Assembly: GCA_903871865.1 (NCBI GenBank)
Contig: CAIQIL010000070.1
Location: 1 to 5,269 of the forward strand
Length of the DNA stretch: 5,269 nucleotides
Source: an uncultured Burkholderiales bacterium
Lineage (GTDB): Bacteria; Pseudomonadota; Gammaproteobacteria; Burkholderiales; Burkholderiaceae_C
Direction: 5' to 3'
Under the pieces are notes generated by a model. That model was not told where the DNA came from, did not search any database, and worked only from the letters and a program-made list of their open reading frames with translations. Shown here piece after piece: positions 1-5,269 of this stretch. The position numbers and the translations under genes were made by a program. The stretch's first letter is position 1. Each line of letters starts with the position of its first letter.

Positions 1-102
1 CCTCACGGGCATTGTAGCGCTGTGATCCATCGTTCGTATCGATTGACCTTCAATCATAATATGAAGAAAGCGCGCTGGTGGCTATTCAACGGCCGAAATA
101 TG
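1..102. other. Gene-free left edge
   Basis: This stretch lies downstream of the PaaI-type thioesterase stop codon. I see no convincing coding region in it. It contains one short perfect inverted repeat at 41-55 (GATTGA, CCT, TCAATC). On the minus strand this would form a 6-bp stem with a 3-base loop, but no run of T follows it, so a classical Rho-independent terminator is not supported. GC content here is about 48%, lower than most of the window. The area may be the start of an intergenic region continuing to the left. Confidence 0.5.
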
Positions 103-606
103 TCATCGCGGTGTCACATAACGGAAGGTGCCCGTTCCATGGGCACAAAGAACATGCTGCGCATCATAGACTTTGGCTTCCACGAAGGCCATTTTGCTCG
201 AGCGATGCAAGAGATATCCTTTGGCTTGCAGCGCTCCATTGGCAGGACTAATAAAAGTGCTTTTCATCTCGATCGTGACCACCCGCAGTGTTGGGGCGAC
301 ACTTCGGGCCGCGCAAGCCATGGCCACATCCATCAAGGTCATCAAAGCACCGCCATGCGTCATCTCCAGTGAATTGAAGTGATCGGCAGTCGGGGTGTAC
401 AAAAGCACCGACTCTCCACCCTCAAAACGATCGAGTTCAAACCCCAGATAAAAAGCAAAGGGAATGAAGGCGCCAAAGTCCTTGACAAAGCGCTCATAAG
501 CCGCTTGTCGGTCCACTTGCTCTGAGGGGTTTGTATCTGCCAAGTTATGGGCTCGAGGCTCAAGGGATGAATATTCGCGTGAATTGTGCTTGGCGTGTAA
601 AGTCAT
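103..606 (-). CDS. PaaI-type hotdog thioesterase, 167 aa
   Basis: Predicted cytoplasmic acyl-CoA thioesterase of the PaaI/hotdog superfamily, which hydrolyses CoA thioesters to free acid and CoA; the acyl substrate cannot be read from sequence. The hotdog core runs from about residue 45 to 163. It shows THGGALMTLMDVAM at 83-96 (HGG turn and central-helix Asp93), VVTIEMKSTFISPA at 108-121 (the usual T.e....F..P strand), and AHGTGTFR at 155-162. I chose the ATG at 606. A TTG at 636 is also in frame and would add ten residues, but neither start has a clear Shine-Dalgarno sequence. The first 30-odd residues are polar and lie outside the domain. The gene follows the acyl-CoA ligase on the same strand with a 77-nt gap, so co-transcription is likely. 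Its codons (TTA, ACT, CGA, TAT and others) are clearly more AT-rich than those of most neighbours. Family is confident, start is not. Confidence 0.87.
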   Translation of the reverse strand: MTLHAKHNSREYSSLEPRAHNLADTNPSEQVDRQAAYERFVKDFGAFIPFAFYLGFELDRFEGGESVLLYTPTADHFNSLEMTHGGALMTLMDVAMACAARSVAPTLRVVTIEMKSTFISPANGALQAKGYLLHRSSKMAFVEAKVYDAQHVLCAHGTGTFRYVTPR

Positions 607-683
607 GGCGTTGAATGAGGGGCACCCAATGGGCAATACTCACAGAGGGCTTGCGTCAACTGTGGCAATGGTTTGCTCGGAAA

Positions 684-2312
684 TCAAAGTGGCAAACGGT
701 AGTCGGCCAGCATTTCACGAATTCGTGTTTTGAGCATTTTACCCGTCGCACCCAAAGGAATGCTCTCGACAAAGATGACATCGTCTGGAATCTGCCAACT
801 CGCCACCTTCCCCTTGTAAAACGCCAAGAGCTCCTCCTTGCTCAAGTCGGCTTGGGCTCGCTTGACCACCACCACCACCGGACGCTCGTCCCATTTGGGG
901 TGTTTCACGCCAATGCAGGCCGCCATGGCCACGCCGGGATTGGCCATGGCAATGTTTTCCACGTCGATGGAGCTGATCCATTCGCCGCCGGACTTGATCA
1001 CGTCCTTGCTGCGGTCGGTGATCTGCATATAGCCGTCCGGGTCAATGGTGGCCACGTCACCCGTGGGGAACCAGCCGTCGTGCAGCGGCGACTTGTCGAT
1101 GTTGAAGTAGCCATTGACCACCCAGTGGCCCTTGACCTCCAGGTCGCCGGCGGCCTTGCCGTCCCAGGGCAGGACCTTGCCTTCGCCGTCAACGATGCGC
1201 ATGTCGATGCCGAACACCGACTTGCCCTGCTTCTCCAGGATCTTCTGCTTGGCTTCGGTCGGCAGGTTGGCGTGCTTGGACTTGAGGCGACCCAGCGTGC
1301 CCAGGGGCGACAGCTCGGTCATGCCCCAGGCGTGGATGACCTCGACGCCATAGTCGTTCTCGAAGGTGCGGATCATGGCCGGCGGGCAGGCCGCGCCGCC
1401 GATCACCGTGGCCTTGAAGGTGCTGAACTTCAGGTTGTTCGTCTTGACGTGGTTGAGCAGGCCCAGCCAGATGGTCGGCACGCCAGCCGACATCGTGACC
1501 TTCTCTTCTTCGAACAGGTTGAAGAGCGAGGCGCCATCGAGGTGGTGGCCAGGGAACACCAGCTTGCAACCCACCATGGCGGCGGCGTACGGCAGGCCCC
1601 AGGCGTTGACGTGGAACATGGGCACCACGGGCAGGATGACGTCGGTGGCCTTGATGGCCATGGCGTCCGGCAGCGCAGCCGCGAAGGCGTGCAGCACGGT
1701 CGAGCGGTGCGAGTAGATGGCGCCCTTGGGGTTGCCGGTCGTGCCCGAGGTGTAGCAAATGGAAGCTGCGGTGTTCTCGTCGAACGAAGGCCAGCTGTAG
1801 TTGCCGTCTTCGGCAGCGATCAGCTCTTCGTAGCACAGCAGGTTGGGAATCGACGATTCCTTGGGCATGTGCTCGCGACCACACATGACGATCACGTGCT
1901 TGACGGTGGGCATCATCGGGGCCAGCTTGTCCACCAGCGGGAAGATGTTGATGTCCACGAAGATGGCTTTGTCCTTCGCATCGCCGACGATCCAGGCGAC
2001 TTGCTGCGGGAACAGGCGCGGGTTGATGGTGTGACAGACGCGCTGCGAGCCGGACACAGCGAAGTAGATCTCCATGTGGCGGTAGCCGTTCCAGGCCAGG
2101 GTGCCGACACAGTCACCGGCTTCCAGGCCCAGGCGGTCCAGGGCCTGAGCGAGCTTGCGCGAGCGCAGCTCGACTTCGGCCCAGGTGGAGCGGTGCATGT
2201 CACCTTCCACGCGCTTGGACACGATTTCGATGTCGCCGTTGTGCCGCGCAGCGTGCGTCAGCAGGGACGAAATCATCAAGGGCATGTGCATCATGTTGCC
2301 CATCAGGCTCAT
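684..2312 (-). CDS. AMP-forming fatty-acyl-CoA ligase, AlkK-like, 542 aa
   Basis: Cytoplasmic ligase that should convert a fatty acid, ATP and CoA to acyl-CoA, AMP and pyrophosphate, feeding beta-oxidation or lipid synthesis. All hallmarks of the ANL adenylating superfamily are present: P-loop [11 protein letters not shown] at 187-197, [10 protein letters not shown] at 233-242, HAWGMTE at 327-333, GWFPTGD at 413-419, the hinge [17 protein letters not shown] at 431-447, and GATGKMLKT at 521-529 with the adenylation Lys525. The FHVNAWG block and the 542-residue length fit the medium/long-chain AlkK-like group (Pseudomonas AlkK is about 546 residues). Chain length is inferred, not shown. The start is supported by GGAGGT at 2323-2318, five bases before ATG. 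A run of five valines (479-483) is encoded by a GTG repeat. From about residue 490 codons switch from mostly G/C-ending to many A/T-ending ones (ATT, TTT, CGA, ACA, CCA), while the protein stays intact. It is followed by the PaaI-type thioesterase gene. Confidence 0.95.
   Translation of the reverse strand: MSLMGNMMHMPLMISSLLTHAARHNGDIEIVSKRVEGDMHRSTWAEVELRSRKLAQALDRLGLEAGDCVGTLAWNGYRHMEIYFAVSGSQRVCHTINPRLFPQQVAWIVGDAKDKAIFVDINIFPLVDKLAPMMPTVKHVIVMCGREHMPKESSIPNLLCYEELIAAEDGNYSWPSFDENTAASICYTSGTTGNPKGAIYSHRSTVLHAFAAALPDAMAIKATDVILPVVPMFHVNAWGLPYAAAMVGCKLVFPGHHLDGASLFNLFEEEKVTMSAGVPTIWLGLLNHVKTNNLKFSTFKATVIGGAACPPAMIRTFENDYGVEVIHAWGMTELSPLGTLGRLKSKHANLPTEAKQKILEKQGKSVFGIDMRIVDGEGKVLPWDGKAAGDLEVKGHWVVNGYFNIDKSPLHDGWFPTGDVATIDPDGYMQITDRSKDVIKSGGEWISSIDVENIAMANPGVAMAACIGVKHPKWDERPVVVVVKRAQADLSKEELLAFYKGKVASWQIPDDVIFVESIPLGATGKMLKTRIREMLADYRLPL
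865..879. repeat. ACC trinucleotide repeat, five units
   Basis: Five tandem ACC units on the plus strand lie inside the acyl-CoA ligase gene. Read on the minus strand they supply GTG valine codons for the Val479-483 run. This is a short in-frame microsatellite, so a change of one unit would add or remove a single valine without a frameshift. It lies about 25 bases from the point where base composition changes, which may be coincidence. Confidence 0.7.
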
Positions 2313-2317
2313 GGGGG

Positions 2318-2323
2318 ACCTCC
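2318..2323 (-). promoter_or_regulatory. Ribosome binding site of the acyl-CoA ligase
   Basis: On the minus strand GGAGGT is followed by five bases and then the ATG at 2312. It is a near-perfect Shine-Dalgarno match and fixes the ligase start over the several internal ATG codons at residues 4, 7, 8 and 10. It is the strongest such site in the window. Confidence 0.85.
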
Positions 2324-2401
2324 GGAAGACAGAAAACGCTGGGATGTTCGAACCGACCTGCCGGCGAATTTGAAAACGCTTACAACCAGATCAGACCAAA
2401 A

Positions 2402-2430
2402 ATCATAGACGGCTTTGCGGCCTGTCGCGC
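2402..2430 (-). promoter_or_regulatory. Possible weak promoter of the acyl-CoA ligase
   Basis: The minus strand reads TATGAT at 2407-2402, a five-of-six match to a sigma-70 -10 box. The best upstream partner is GCGACA, 15 bases earlier, only a four-of-six match with short spacing. It would give a leader of about 80 bases. If genuine, it would let the ligase and PaaI-type genes be transcribed apart from the YbgC-like gene. The call rests on the -10 box alone. Confidence 0.25.
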
Positions 2431-2449
2431 TCTCACCCACCCCGGGAAA

Positions 2450-2475
2450 CCCCTTGGGTCAACGGCCCAAAGGGG
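2450..2475 (-). terminator. Imperfect GC-rich hairpin, possible terminator
   Basis: CCCCTTGGG (2450-2458) and CCCAAAGGGG (2466-2475) can pair with one bulged base, leaving a seven-base loop. It lies about 50 bases beyond the stop codon of the YbgC-like gene. Read on the minus strand it is followed by only three T residues and then a GC-rich stretch, so it would be a weak Rho-independent terminator at best. It could instead be an attenuating or mRNA-stabilising structure before the ligase gene. Confidence 0.4.
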
Positions 2476-2490
2476 ATGCCCACCCCACCA

Positions 2491-2518
2491 TCATCTGACG
2501 ACATTAAATATCAGATGA
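2491..2518. repeat. Perfect 8-bp inverted repeat with 12-bp AT-rich spacer
   Basis: TCATCTGA (2491-2498) and TCAGATGA (2511-2518) are exact reverse complements flanking CGACATTAAATA. The element begins ten bases after the YbgC-like stop codon and lies about 180 bases upstream of the ligase start. Neither strand carries a T run after it, which argues against a simple terminator. It may be an operator for a dimeric regulator or an RNA stem-loop. I cannot decide between them. Confidence 0.5.
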
Positions 2519-2527
2519 GGTCAACCG

Positions 2528-2974
2528 TCAGGCGCCGCTCACAGGCACCAGGACCTGCAGGGCCGCCACGAAGGCCTCGGGCAAGGGGGTGGGGCGGCGA
2601 CTGTCGCGGCCCACATAAACGTGCACGAAATGCCCGCAGGCCGCGGCCAGGGGCTCGCCCTCTTCGAACAGGCCAATCTCGTAGCGCACGCTGCTTTTGC
2701 CGATGTGGGCCACGCGGATGCCGGCGTCCACATTGCGCGGGAAGGCCAGGGGCGCGAAGTAGTTGCAGTGCGTCTCGATGACCAGGCCGATGACCTCGCC
2801 GGCATGGATGTCCAGCACGCCCGCTTCGATCAGGTAGCGGTTGACCGCCGTGTCGAAGTAGCTGTAGTAGGTCACGTTGTTGACGTGGCCGTAGATGTCG
2901 TTGTCCATCCAGCGCGTGGTGATGCGGCTGAAGTGGGCGTAGGCGTCGCGAGGGAGGGCTTGGGGTCGGCTCAT
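2528..2974 (-). CDS. YbgC/4HBT-type acyl-CoA thioesterase, 148 aa
   Basis: Small cytoplasmic hotdog thioesterase of the 4-hydroxybenzoyl-CoA thioesterase/YbgC/FadM group, acting on acyl-CoA or acyl-ACP; the natural substrate is not visible. The N-terminal signature RWMDNDIYGHVNN lies at 21-33, followed by TYYSYFDTAVNRYLI at 35-49. The conserved Asp/Asn and GHVNN positions match the active-site loop of this group. The hydrophobic core strands continue through HCNYFAPLAFP (69-79) and CGHFVHVYVGRD (113-124). The length matches the usual 130-150 residues. The start is ATG at 2974 with only a weak AGGCG upstream. It is transcribed divergently from the TetR gene and shares its 173-nt upstream region with it. 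It has the window's usual high-GC codon use. It belongs to a different hotdog subfamily from the PaaI-type protein on the other side of the ligase, so the two are not a recent duplication. Confidence 0.92.
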   Translation of the reverse strand: MSRPQALPRDAYAHFSRITTRWMDNDIYGHVNNVTYYSYFDTAVNRYLIEAGVLDIHAGEVIGLVIETHCNYFAPLAFPRNVDAGIRVAHIGKSSVRYEIGLFEEGEPLAAACGHFVHVYVGRDSRRPTPLPEAFVAALQVLVPVSGA

Positions 2975-3051
2975 GGCGCCTGATTATTCATGATGTTGGC
3001 GGTGCGCCGCGCCTGGCATGGCGCCGCATGGCCACGATGGCGCAGCCCGCA

Positions 3052-3081
3052 TTGACCAGCCGTCAAGGGCGAGGCTACATT
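3052..3081 (+). promoter_or_regulatory. Putative promoter of the TetR gene
   Basis: TTGACC (3052-3057) is a five-of-six -35 match and TACATT (3076-3081) a four-of-six -10 match, separated by 18 bases. Transcription would start near 3088, giving a leader of about 60 bases. The predicted start falls inside the inverted TGACC/GGTCA array, as expected for a repressor-blocked promoter. This was judged by eye only. Confidence 0.45.
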
Positions 3082-3083
3082 AA

Positions 3084-3104
3084 TGACCCGTCGGTCAGTT
3101 GACC
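3084..3104. promoter_or_regulatory. Candidate TetR-family operator (alternating TGACC/GGTCA)
   Basis: TGACC (3084-3088), GGTCA (3093-3097) and TGACC (3100-3104) alternate in orientation. The first pair makes a 14-bp palindrome with a 4-bp centre; the second makes a 12-bp palindrome with a 2-bp centre. TetR/AcrR repressors commonly bind short palindromes with TGACC/GGTCA-like arms and often repress their own gene. The array lies between the divergent TetR and YbgC-like genes and just downstream of the likely TetR -10 box. Binding by the adjacent repressor is inferred. Confidence 0.55.
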
Positions 3105-3147
3105 GGACCGCCGCGCCCAGGCGCCAGCGTTTGCCCCTGAGTCCACC

Positions 3148-3894
3148 TTGAGCCGCCCTTCCCTGCCCGCATTGCCCTCGCCCGCCCAGGCCGTGGACGA
3201 CACCCCGGCCTGCCCCATTGGTGCGGCAGTGGGTGCGACGGTCACGGCCATCGCCCAACGCCTGCCCGGCGTGCGCCAGCGCCGCAAGGCCGCTCGGCCA
3301 CACGAGTTGCTGGAAGCCGCGCTCGGCCTGTTCGTTGAAAAGGGCCTGGCCGCCACCCGCACCGAAGACGTCGCCCGGCTGGCCGGTGTCTCCAAAGGCA
3401 CGCTCTACCTCTACTACCCCAGCAAGGACGCGCTGTTCAAGGCGGTCGTGCACACCTACCTGGCCCAGGTGATTGCCGTGGGCACGGACATGGCCGACCG
3501 CTTCGATGGCCCCGCCTCGGAGTTGCTGCCCTTGCTGGCCCACACCTGGTGGACACAGGTAGGCTCGTCCAAAGCCGCCGCGTTGATGATCCTGATCATG
3601 AGCGAGGCCTCGGCCTTCCCCGACCTGGCCCAGTACTACGTGGACGAGGTCGTGGCGCCCAGCCACGCGCTGCTGGCCCGCGTGGTGCAACGCGGCATCG
3701 ACCGGGGTGAATTCAGGCCCATGGACGTCACCTCGGTCGTGCAGGCCCTGATCGCACCGGCACAGTTCCTGGTGCTTTACCGCCAGTGCACGGCCGTTTG
3801 CGCCGCCAACCCGGTGCCGCTGGACCCCGAGCGTTTCATGCAAACGCAGATCGAACTGCTCTTGCGCGGCCTGGAGGTTCGGCCTCAGGCGTGA
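3148..3894 (+). CDS. TetR/AcrR-family transcriptional repressor, 248 aa
   Basis: Dimeric DNA-binding repressor whose C-terminal domain normally senses a small ligand; the ligand is unknown. The TetR_N domain spans about residues 48-100: helix 1 LLEAALGLFVEKGLAATRTEDVARLAG begins near 54, and the recognition helix with its signature SKGTLYLYYPSKDALF lies at 82-97. The C-terminal helical domain (about 110-245) has no catalytic motif. The start is uncertain. TTG at 3148 is the most upstream start codon after an in-frame stop at 3100, but it has no clear Shine-Dalgarno sequence. In-frame GTG codons at 3193, 3229 and 3271 would shorten or remove an Ala/Pro-rich N-terminal extension of about 40 residues. 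The gene lies 111 nt before the Pcm-like gene and is followed by the TolC-family gene. TetR repressors are often found beside efflux genes, so control of TolC is a reasonable but unproven inference. An operator-like array precedes it. Confidence 0.9.
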   Translation: MSRPSLPALPSPAQAVDDTPACPIGAAVGATVTAIAQRLPGVRQRRKAARPHELLEAALGLFVEKGLAATRTEDVARLAGVSKGTLYLYYPSKDALFKAVVHTYLAQVIAVGTDMADRFDGPASELLPLLAHTWWTQVGSSKAAALMILIMSEASAFPDLAQYYVDEVVAPSHALLARVVQRGIDRGEFRPMDVTSVVQALIAPAQFLVLYRQCTAVCAANPVPLDPERFMQTQIELLLRGLEVRPQA

Positions 3895-3947
3895 CGAATA
3901 CGCCACCGCACCCGCACGAACCCCTCCCTGATTCAGGTGGGTGTTCT

Positions 3948-3953
3948 TAAAAT
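3948..3953 (+). promoter_or_regulatory. Possible -10 box before the Pcm-like gene
   Basis: TAAAAT matches the sigma-70 -10 consensus at five of six positions and lies in an AT-rich patch of the otherwise GC-rich 111-nt space after the TetR gene. No good -35 box is visible at the usual distance. If functional, it would start a methyltransferase-TolC transcript independent of the TetR promoter. Confidence 0.25.
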
Positions 3954-4005
3954 CTCAGTTTTCCCCGCATTCCCTCCCCATATCGTCTCCCGTAGGATGC
4001 CCAGC

Positions 4006-4659
4006 ATGAACGTCGAACAAGCCCGCTTCAACATGATCGAGCAACAGATCCGCCCCTGGGATGTCCTGGACACCTCGGTGCTGGGCCTGTTGTCGGCCGT
4101 GCGCCGCGAAGATTTCGTCCCCGCCGCCCACCAGGCACAAGCCTTCATGGACCTGGAGTTGCCCCTGGGCAACGGCCGCAGCCTGCTGGCACCGCGCGTC
4201 GAAGCCCGCCTCGTCCAGGACCTCAACCTCAGCAAGCGCGACACCGTGCTGCTGGTGGGCGCGGCCACCGGCTACGTGGCCGCCCTGCTGGCCCACAAGG
4301 CGCAGCGCGTGATCGGCCTGGAATCGGACGCCGCCCTGGCCACTGTGGCGCGCAACAACCTGCGCAAGGGTGGCGTGAACAACGCCGAAATCGTCCAGGC
4401 AGATGGCAGCCAAGGCTTTGCGGCCCAGGCCCCGTTCGATGCCATCTTGCTGGCTGGCTCGGTGGCCCAGGTGCCCCAGACCTTGCTCGACCAGCTCAAG
4501 GTCGGCGGCCGCCTGCTGGCCATCGTCGGTGACGAGCCGGTGATGCAAGCCACGCTCTTCACCCGCGTGGCCGACGGTCAGTTCAGCCGCCAAGAGCTGT
4601 TCGACACCGTCGCCAACCGCCTGTCCGGCTTCCCCGAGCCGAGCAAATTCCACTTCTGA
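4006..4659 (+). CDS. Pcm-like SAM-dependent methyltransferase, 217 aa
   Basis: Class I Rossmann methyltransferase of the protein-L-isoaspartate O-methyltransferase (Pcm/PIMT) family; the canonical role is repair of isoaspartyl residues in cytoplasmic proteins. Family features visible: MIEQQIRPWDVLD near the N-terminus (10-22), REDFVP at 34-39, LPLG at 52-55, a SAM-binding glycine loop VLLVGAATG at 81-89, acidic Glu106 in GLES, PFDAILLAG at 143-151, and LKVGGRLLAIVG at 164-175. Two standard PIMT signatures are altered: GQTIS is GRSLL (57-61), and the EIGTGSGY-type loop is LVGAATGY. Isoaspartate repair is therefore uncertain. The start is ATG 4006, backed by AGGA at 3994-3997 eight bases upstream. 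In-frame GTG 3937 and ATG 3997 are less likely because the homologous region begins at MNVEQARF. It is followed after 64 nt by the TolC-family gene, a Pcm-like/TolC pairing I recall from other betaproteobacteria. The fold is confident, the activity is not. Confidence 0.88.
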   Translation: MNVEQARFNMIEQQIRPWDVLDTSVLGLLSAVRREDFVPAAHQAQAFMDLELPLGNGRSLLAPRVEARLVQDLNLSKRDTVLLVGAATGYVAALLAHKAQRVIGLESDAALATVARNNLRKGGVNNAEIVQADGSQGFAAQAPFDAILLAGSVAQVPQTLLDQLKVGGRLLAIVGDEPVMQATLFTRVADGQFSRQELFDTVANRLSGFPEPSKFHF

Positions 4660-4711
4660 CCCCTCCGTCCCGGCATGGCGTGGCCCCGGCTGCGCCGCCC
4701 TGCCTCATCCC

Positions 4712-4716
4712 AAGGA
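4712..4716 (+). promoter_or_regulatory. Ribosome binding site of the TolC-family gene
   Basis: AAGGA is followed by seven bases and then ATG at 4724. It supports this start for the TolC-family gene, whose reading frame runs off the window and so has no visible stop. Confidence 0.7.
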
Positions 4717-4723
4717 TCCCAAG

Positions 4724-5269
4724 ATGTCCACGCGCGCGCCCCAGTTCCCGAGCTCACTCCGTTCTGTGGTCGCCGCCTGGCGCCCCGTGGTCCGGGCAGT
4801 GGCCTGCGCAAGCTTCGGCATGGCCCTCGCCGCGCTGCCCTTGAGCGCCCGGGCCGAAGGCCTGCTGGAGTTGCTGGACGCGGCCAAGGGCTATGACGCG
4901 GCTTACCTGAGCGCGAAGTCGCAGGCCGAATCCATCCAGTACCAGACAGCACAGGCACGCGCACTGCAGCGCCCCTCGCTGAACCTGCAGGCGGGCATCA
5001 ACCGCAACCACCTGGACTCCAGCGCGCCCAACATCATCAACCCCTTGACGCGCACCCCCGTCAGCTACAGCAGCAGTTCCACCAGCCGCAAGGTGGGTCT
5101 GGCCGCGCGTCAGGCGCTGTACAACGCCGGCAACACGGCCAAGATCGACCAGGCCGAACAATCGCTGCTGGCCGCAGAAGCCGATCTGCAGACGGCCACC
5201 AACGACCTGACGGTGCGCATCACCCAAGCCTATTTCGACGTGCTGGGCGCGCAAGACGTGCTCAACACC
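4724..5269 (+). CDS. tolC: TolC-family outer-membrane protein, N-terminal part (182 codons)
   Basis: Start of a TolC-like outer-membrane channel, which forms a trimeric beta-barrel with a long periplasmic alpha-helical tunnel for tripartite efflux pumps or type I secretion. Residues 1-44 form a signal peptide with an unusually long basic N-region (Arg4, 13, 20, 24), a hydrophobic core VACASFGMALAALPL (26-40), and a probable cut after ALA-like SARA (41-44). The mature part begins GLLELLDAAKGYDAAYLSAKS (46 onward), typical of the first OEP helix. RPSLNLQAG (83-91) and the Ser/Asn-rich stretch to about 122 fit the first beta-strand region. Then KVGLAARQALYNAGN (123-137) and AEADLQTATNDLTVRITQAYFDVL (151-174) match TolC helices. 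No stop is reached, and full-length members are around 430-500 residues. The start is supported by AAGGA upstream. It is likely co-transcribed with the Pcm-like gene. Family assignment is firm; transport substrate is unknown. Confidence 0.93.
   Translation, partial: MSTRAPQFPSSLRSVVAAWRPVVRAVACASFGMALAALPLSARAEGLLELLDAAKGYDAAYLSAKSQAESIQYQTAQARALQRPSLNLQAGINRNHLDSSAPNIINPLTRTPVSYSSSSTSRKVGLAARQALYNAGNTAKIDQAEQSLLAAEADLQTATNDLTVRITQAYFDVLGAQDVLNT

Noticed and set aside
41..55. Short hairpin GATTGA/TCAATC as a terminator of the PaaI-type gene
   Set aside because: It has only six base pairs, four of them A-T, with a three-base loop and no T run on the relevant strand.
74..81. GCTGGTGG, identical to the E. 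coli Chi octamer
   Set aside because: An 8-mer is easily found by chance in GC-rich DNA, and the E. coli Chi sequence is not known to function in betaproteobacteria.
2383..2399. Minus-strand TTGGTCTGATCTGGTTG resembling an E. coli FadR site before the ligase
   Set aside because: The match covers mainly one half-site, and FadR of this kind is chiefly gammaproteobacterial. It is suggestive because the gene is a fatty-acid ligase, but too weak to annotate.
615..2408. 597-codon open frame on the plus strand, antisense to the ligase
   Set aside because: It mirrors the ligase codons, is unusually rich in His, Val, Asp and Gly without recognisable domains, and its openness follows from the lack of A/T-ending codons on the other strand. 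The ligase has all catalytic motifs.
2971..3906. 311-codon minus-strand frame antisense to the TetR gene, ending at the YbgC-like start
   Set aside because: It is low in recognisable structure (Gly, Arg, Gln, His rich), lies opposite a clear TetR domain and crosses the promoter region. The stop/start overlap with the thioesterase looks accidental.
3955..4653. 232-codon minus-strand frame antisense to the Pcm-like gene
   Set aside because: No domain is recognisable, and the plus-strand methyltransferase has a ribosome binding site and family motifs.
4754..5254. 166-codon minus-strand frame antisense to the TolC-family gene
   Set aside because: The plus strand encodes a signal peptide and TolC helices through the whole interval; the opposite frame shows only Gly/Val/Arg/Gln-rich filler.

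Overview
The window looks like chromosome of a high-GC betaproteobacterium, probably Burkholderiales and most like the Comamonadaceae. This rests on G/C-ending codon choice in most genes and on the family types and their order; no database comparison was possible. It carries six protein genes: five complete and one cut by the right edge. I see no RNA gene, insertion sequence, CRISPR array or phage gene.

Left half (about 100-2974, minus strand, read right to left): a YbgC/4HBT-type hotdog thioesterase (2974-2528), a 215-nt gap with two inverted repeats, an AMP-forming fatty-acyl-CoA ligase of the AlkK-like type (2312-684), then 77 nt later a PaaI-type hotdog thioesterase (606-103). Together they form a small acyl-CoA activation and hydrolysis module. 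Bases 1-102 hold no supportable gene, only a weak short hairpin.

Right half (3148-5269, plus strand): a TetR/AcrR-family repressor, a Pcm-like SAM-dependent methyltransferase, and the first 182 codons of a TolC-family outer-membrane efflux/secretion protein. The TetR gene is divergent from the YbgC-like gene. The 173-nt space between them contains a plausible promoter (TTGACC/TACATT) whose start region is overlapped by alternating TGACC/GGTCA half-sites, which fits an autoregulated TetR gene. The methyltransferase and TolC genes are 64 nt apart and probably co-transcribed.

Most notable points: (1) base composition steps from about 51% GC (1-840) to over 60% GC, and the step falls inside the 3' end of the acyl-CoA ligase gene; (2) the Pcm-like protein lacks the usual GQTIS and EIGTGSGY motifs of protein-isoaspartate methyltransferases, so the family name may mislead about function; (3) the operator-like array before the TetR gene. 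I found no convincing evidence of a wholly new system; these are leads within otherwise familiar gene families.
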